34,722 bases of DNA from Pseudomonadota bacterium. Its GTDB lineage: Bacteria > Pseudomonadota > Gammaproteobacteria > Burkholderiales > REEB80. The position numbers and the translations under genes are program-made. The stretch covers positions 1 through 34,722 of the forward strand of contig JAGWIG010000027.1 in the NCBI GenBank assembly GCA_028873515.1, given 5' to 3'. Below the pieces are notes generated by a model that ran no database searches, was not told where the DNA came from, and saw only the letters and a program-made list of their open reading frames with translations. The stretch's first letter is position 1, and every line of letters begins with the position of its first letter. This document shows, piece by piece, positions 34,342 through 34,722 of this stretch.

Positions 34342-34455
34342 ATGTTCCCTTATCTTCTCTGCTACGCAGCAATAGCGGTTCAAGTCATCCTCCTTCAGCA
34401 AATTGGCACTGAATGGTTCAAACATGCCGATCCAGACCGGTTTTCTCCATTCTGA
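34342..34455 (+). CDS. Predicted 37-residue membrane microprotein, family unknown
   Basis: A short open frame starts with MFPYLLCYAAIAVQVILL and ends DPDRFSPF. It has one predicted membrane helix (about residues 3-20) followed by a polar tail with WFKHADPDRF. AGGAG lies six bases before the ATG, the best ribosome-binding site in this part of the window, and the frame carries no rare or odd codons. I do not recognise the family. Small single-helix proteins often act as accessory subunits of membrane enzymes such as cytochrome oxidases or transporters. That would be guessing here. It stands alone, 84 bases before an IS1595-type transposase. Confidence 0.6.
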   Translation: MFPYLLCYAAIAVQVILLQQIGTEWFKHADPDRFSPF

Positions 34456-34489
34456 TCGCAAACTTGAAATAGAGAAATTTCCTATAGAT

Positions 34490-34722
34490 TAAGGGTCTTA
34501 GGAAGTTAAGCACATTTTAAAGTGTGGCAACTTGCCGGATGGTTAATAAAGACAGATATTATTTCCGTTCCCAAATCAGCGGGACTCAATTTCGGCAGCC
34601 TGCAAGGTGCTTTTCCCTCGATTTTACAGCTACCAGGACTGCTGCACTGACTGGCATTTCGGTTCGATCTGTGAATAGCATTTATCTTAAAATTCGCCAG
34701 TGCATGACAAAAGCCTGCGAGG
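34490..34722 (+). mobile_element. IS1595-family insertion sequence, left part
   Basis: A transposase gene of IS1595 type begins at 34539 and continues past the window edge. The element's left end should lie a few dozen bases upstream, perhaps near GGGTCTTAGGAAGTTAAGC (from about 34494). I could not see the partner repeat or the target duplication, so the start is approximate. Confidence 0.6.
34539..34722 (+). CDS. IS1595-family transposase, N-terminal fragment
   Basis: Sixty-one codons are visible from ATG at 34539. The protein starts MVNKDRYYFRSQISGTQFR, continues with FSLDFTATRTAALTGIS and then VRSVNSIYLKIRQCMTKACE. This is the N-terminal helix-turn-helix region of IS1595-family transposases (consensus style KFRQLVRLFALDLTATQIAELTGLS...). 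The catalytic DDE domain lies outside the window. There is no visible frameshift in the part present. Confidence 0.8.
   Translation, partial: MVNKDRYYFRSQISGTQFRQPARCFSLDFTATRTAALTGISVRSVNSIYLKIRQCMTKACE

Noticed and set aside
34515-34722. Open minus-strand frame of about 68 codons at the right edge
   Set aside because: It is antisense to the IS1595 transposase, which has clear family motifs on the plus strand.
1-34722. CRISPR arrays, prophage genes, toxin-antitoxin pairs or biosynthetic clusters
   Set aside because: No regularly spaced repeats, phage structural genes, paired small toxin genes or biosynthetic core enzymes were seen anywhere in the window.

Overview
The window reads as a piece of a proteobacterial chromosome of moderate GC (mid-40s percent by eye, AT-rich between genes). 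The mix of an orphan MshQ-like DUF6701 protein, Kup, an FNR/Usp/Hsp20 cluster, a Prx5-glutaredoxin fusion beside OxyR, chromosomal umuDC and ETF genes fits a betaproteobacterium, possibly of the Nitrosomonadales. That placement is inference from gene content only. Both edges run into insertion sequences: an IS3-type orfA leaves on the left and an IS1595-type transposase enters on the right.

Layout, left to right. 1-138: end of an IS3-family element. 285-746: msrA. 747-1830: gene-poor stretch with two hairpins. 1831-2994: MFS exporter, overlapping tail to tail a large secreted DUF6701/PKD protein (2969-5479). 5538-5553: a perfect CTGT-N8-ACAG palindrome before kup (5749-7644). 7796-10027: an oxygen/stress block made of an hsp20-usp operon, a divergent usp gene and an FNR-type regulator, with two perfect FNR boxes between the divergent units. 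10413-12298: ATPase and permease of a molybdate/tungstate-type ABC importer without a binding protein. 12849-18534: complete tripartite RND efflux operon (outer-membrane factor, fusion protein, pump), divergent from an HxlR-type regulator (18711-19112). 19091-22336: peroxide-defence module, a peroxiredoxin-glutaredoxin fusion plus a dihydrolipoyl-dehydrogenase-like flavoprotein, divergent from oxyR. 22644-25325: large acyl-CoA-synthetase-like/GNAT protein acetyltransferase. 25958-27744: umuDC. 28141-33347: electron-transfer-flavoprotein block, with a LysR regulator and ETF:quinone oxidoreductase on one strand and etfB-etfA-ferredoxin NADP reductase on the other. 33448-33978: NAD(P)H-dependent FMN reductase. 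34342-34455: an unrecognised 37-residue membrane microprotein, then the IS1595 element.

The common theme is redox and stress physiology. FNR probably switches the Hsp20/Usp proteins when oxygen falls. OxyR probably switches the thiol peroxidase and its flavoprotein neighbour. The HxlR regulator probably controls the efflux pump. The ETF cluster feeds or drains electrons between a flavoprotein pool, quinone and NADPH. No CRISPR array, rRNA, tRNA or prophage was seen. I did not find a clear candidate for an entirely new multi-gene system. The best new leads are the divergent FNR-type promoters, the LexA-like box at the DUF6701/kup junction rather than at umuDC, the dehydrogenase-free ETF/Fpr arrangement, a plus-strand terminator that may end a small RNA, and the 37-residue microprotein.
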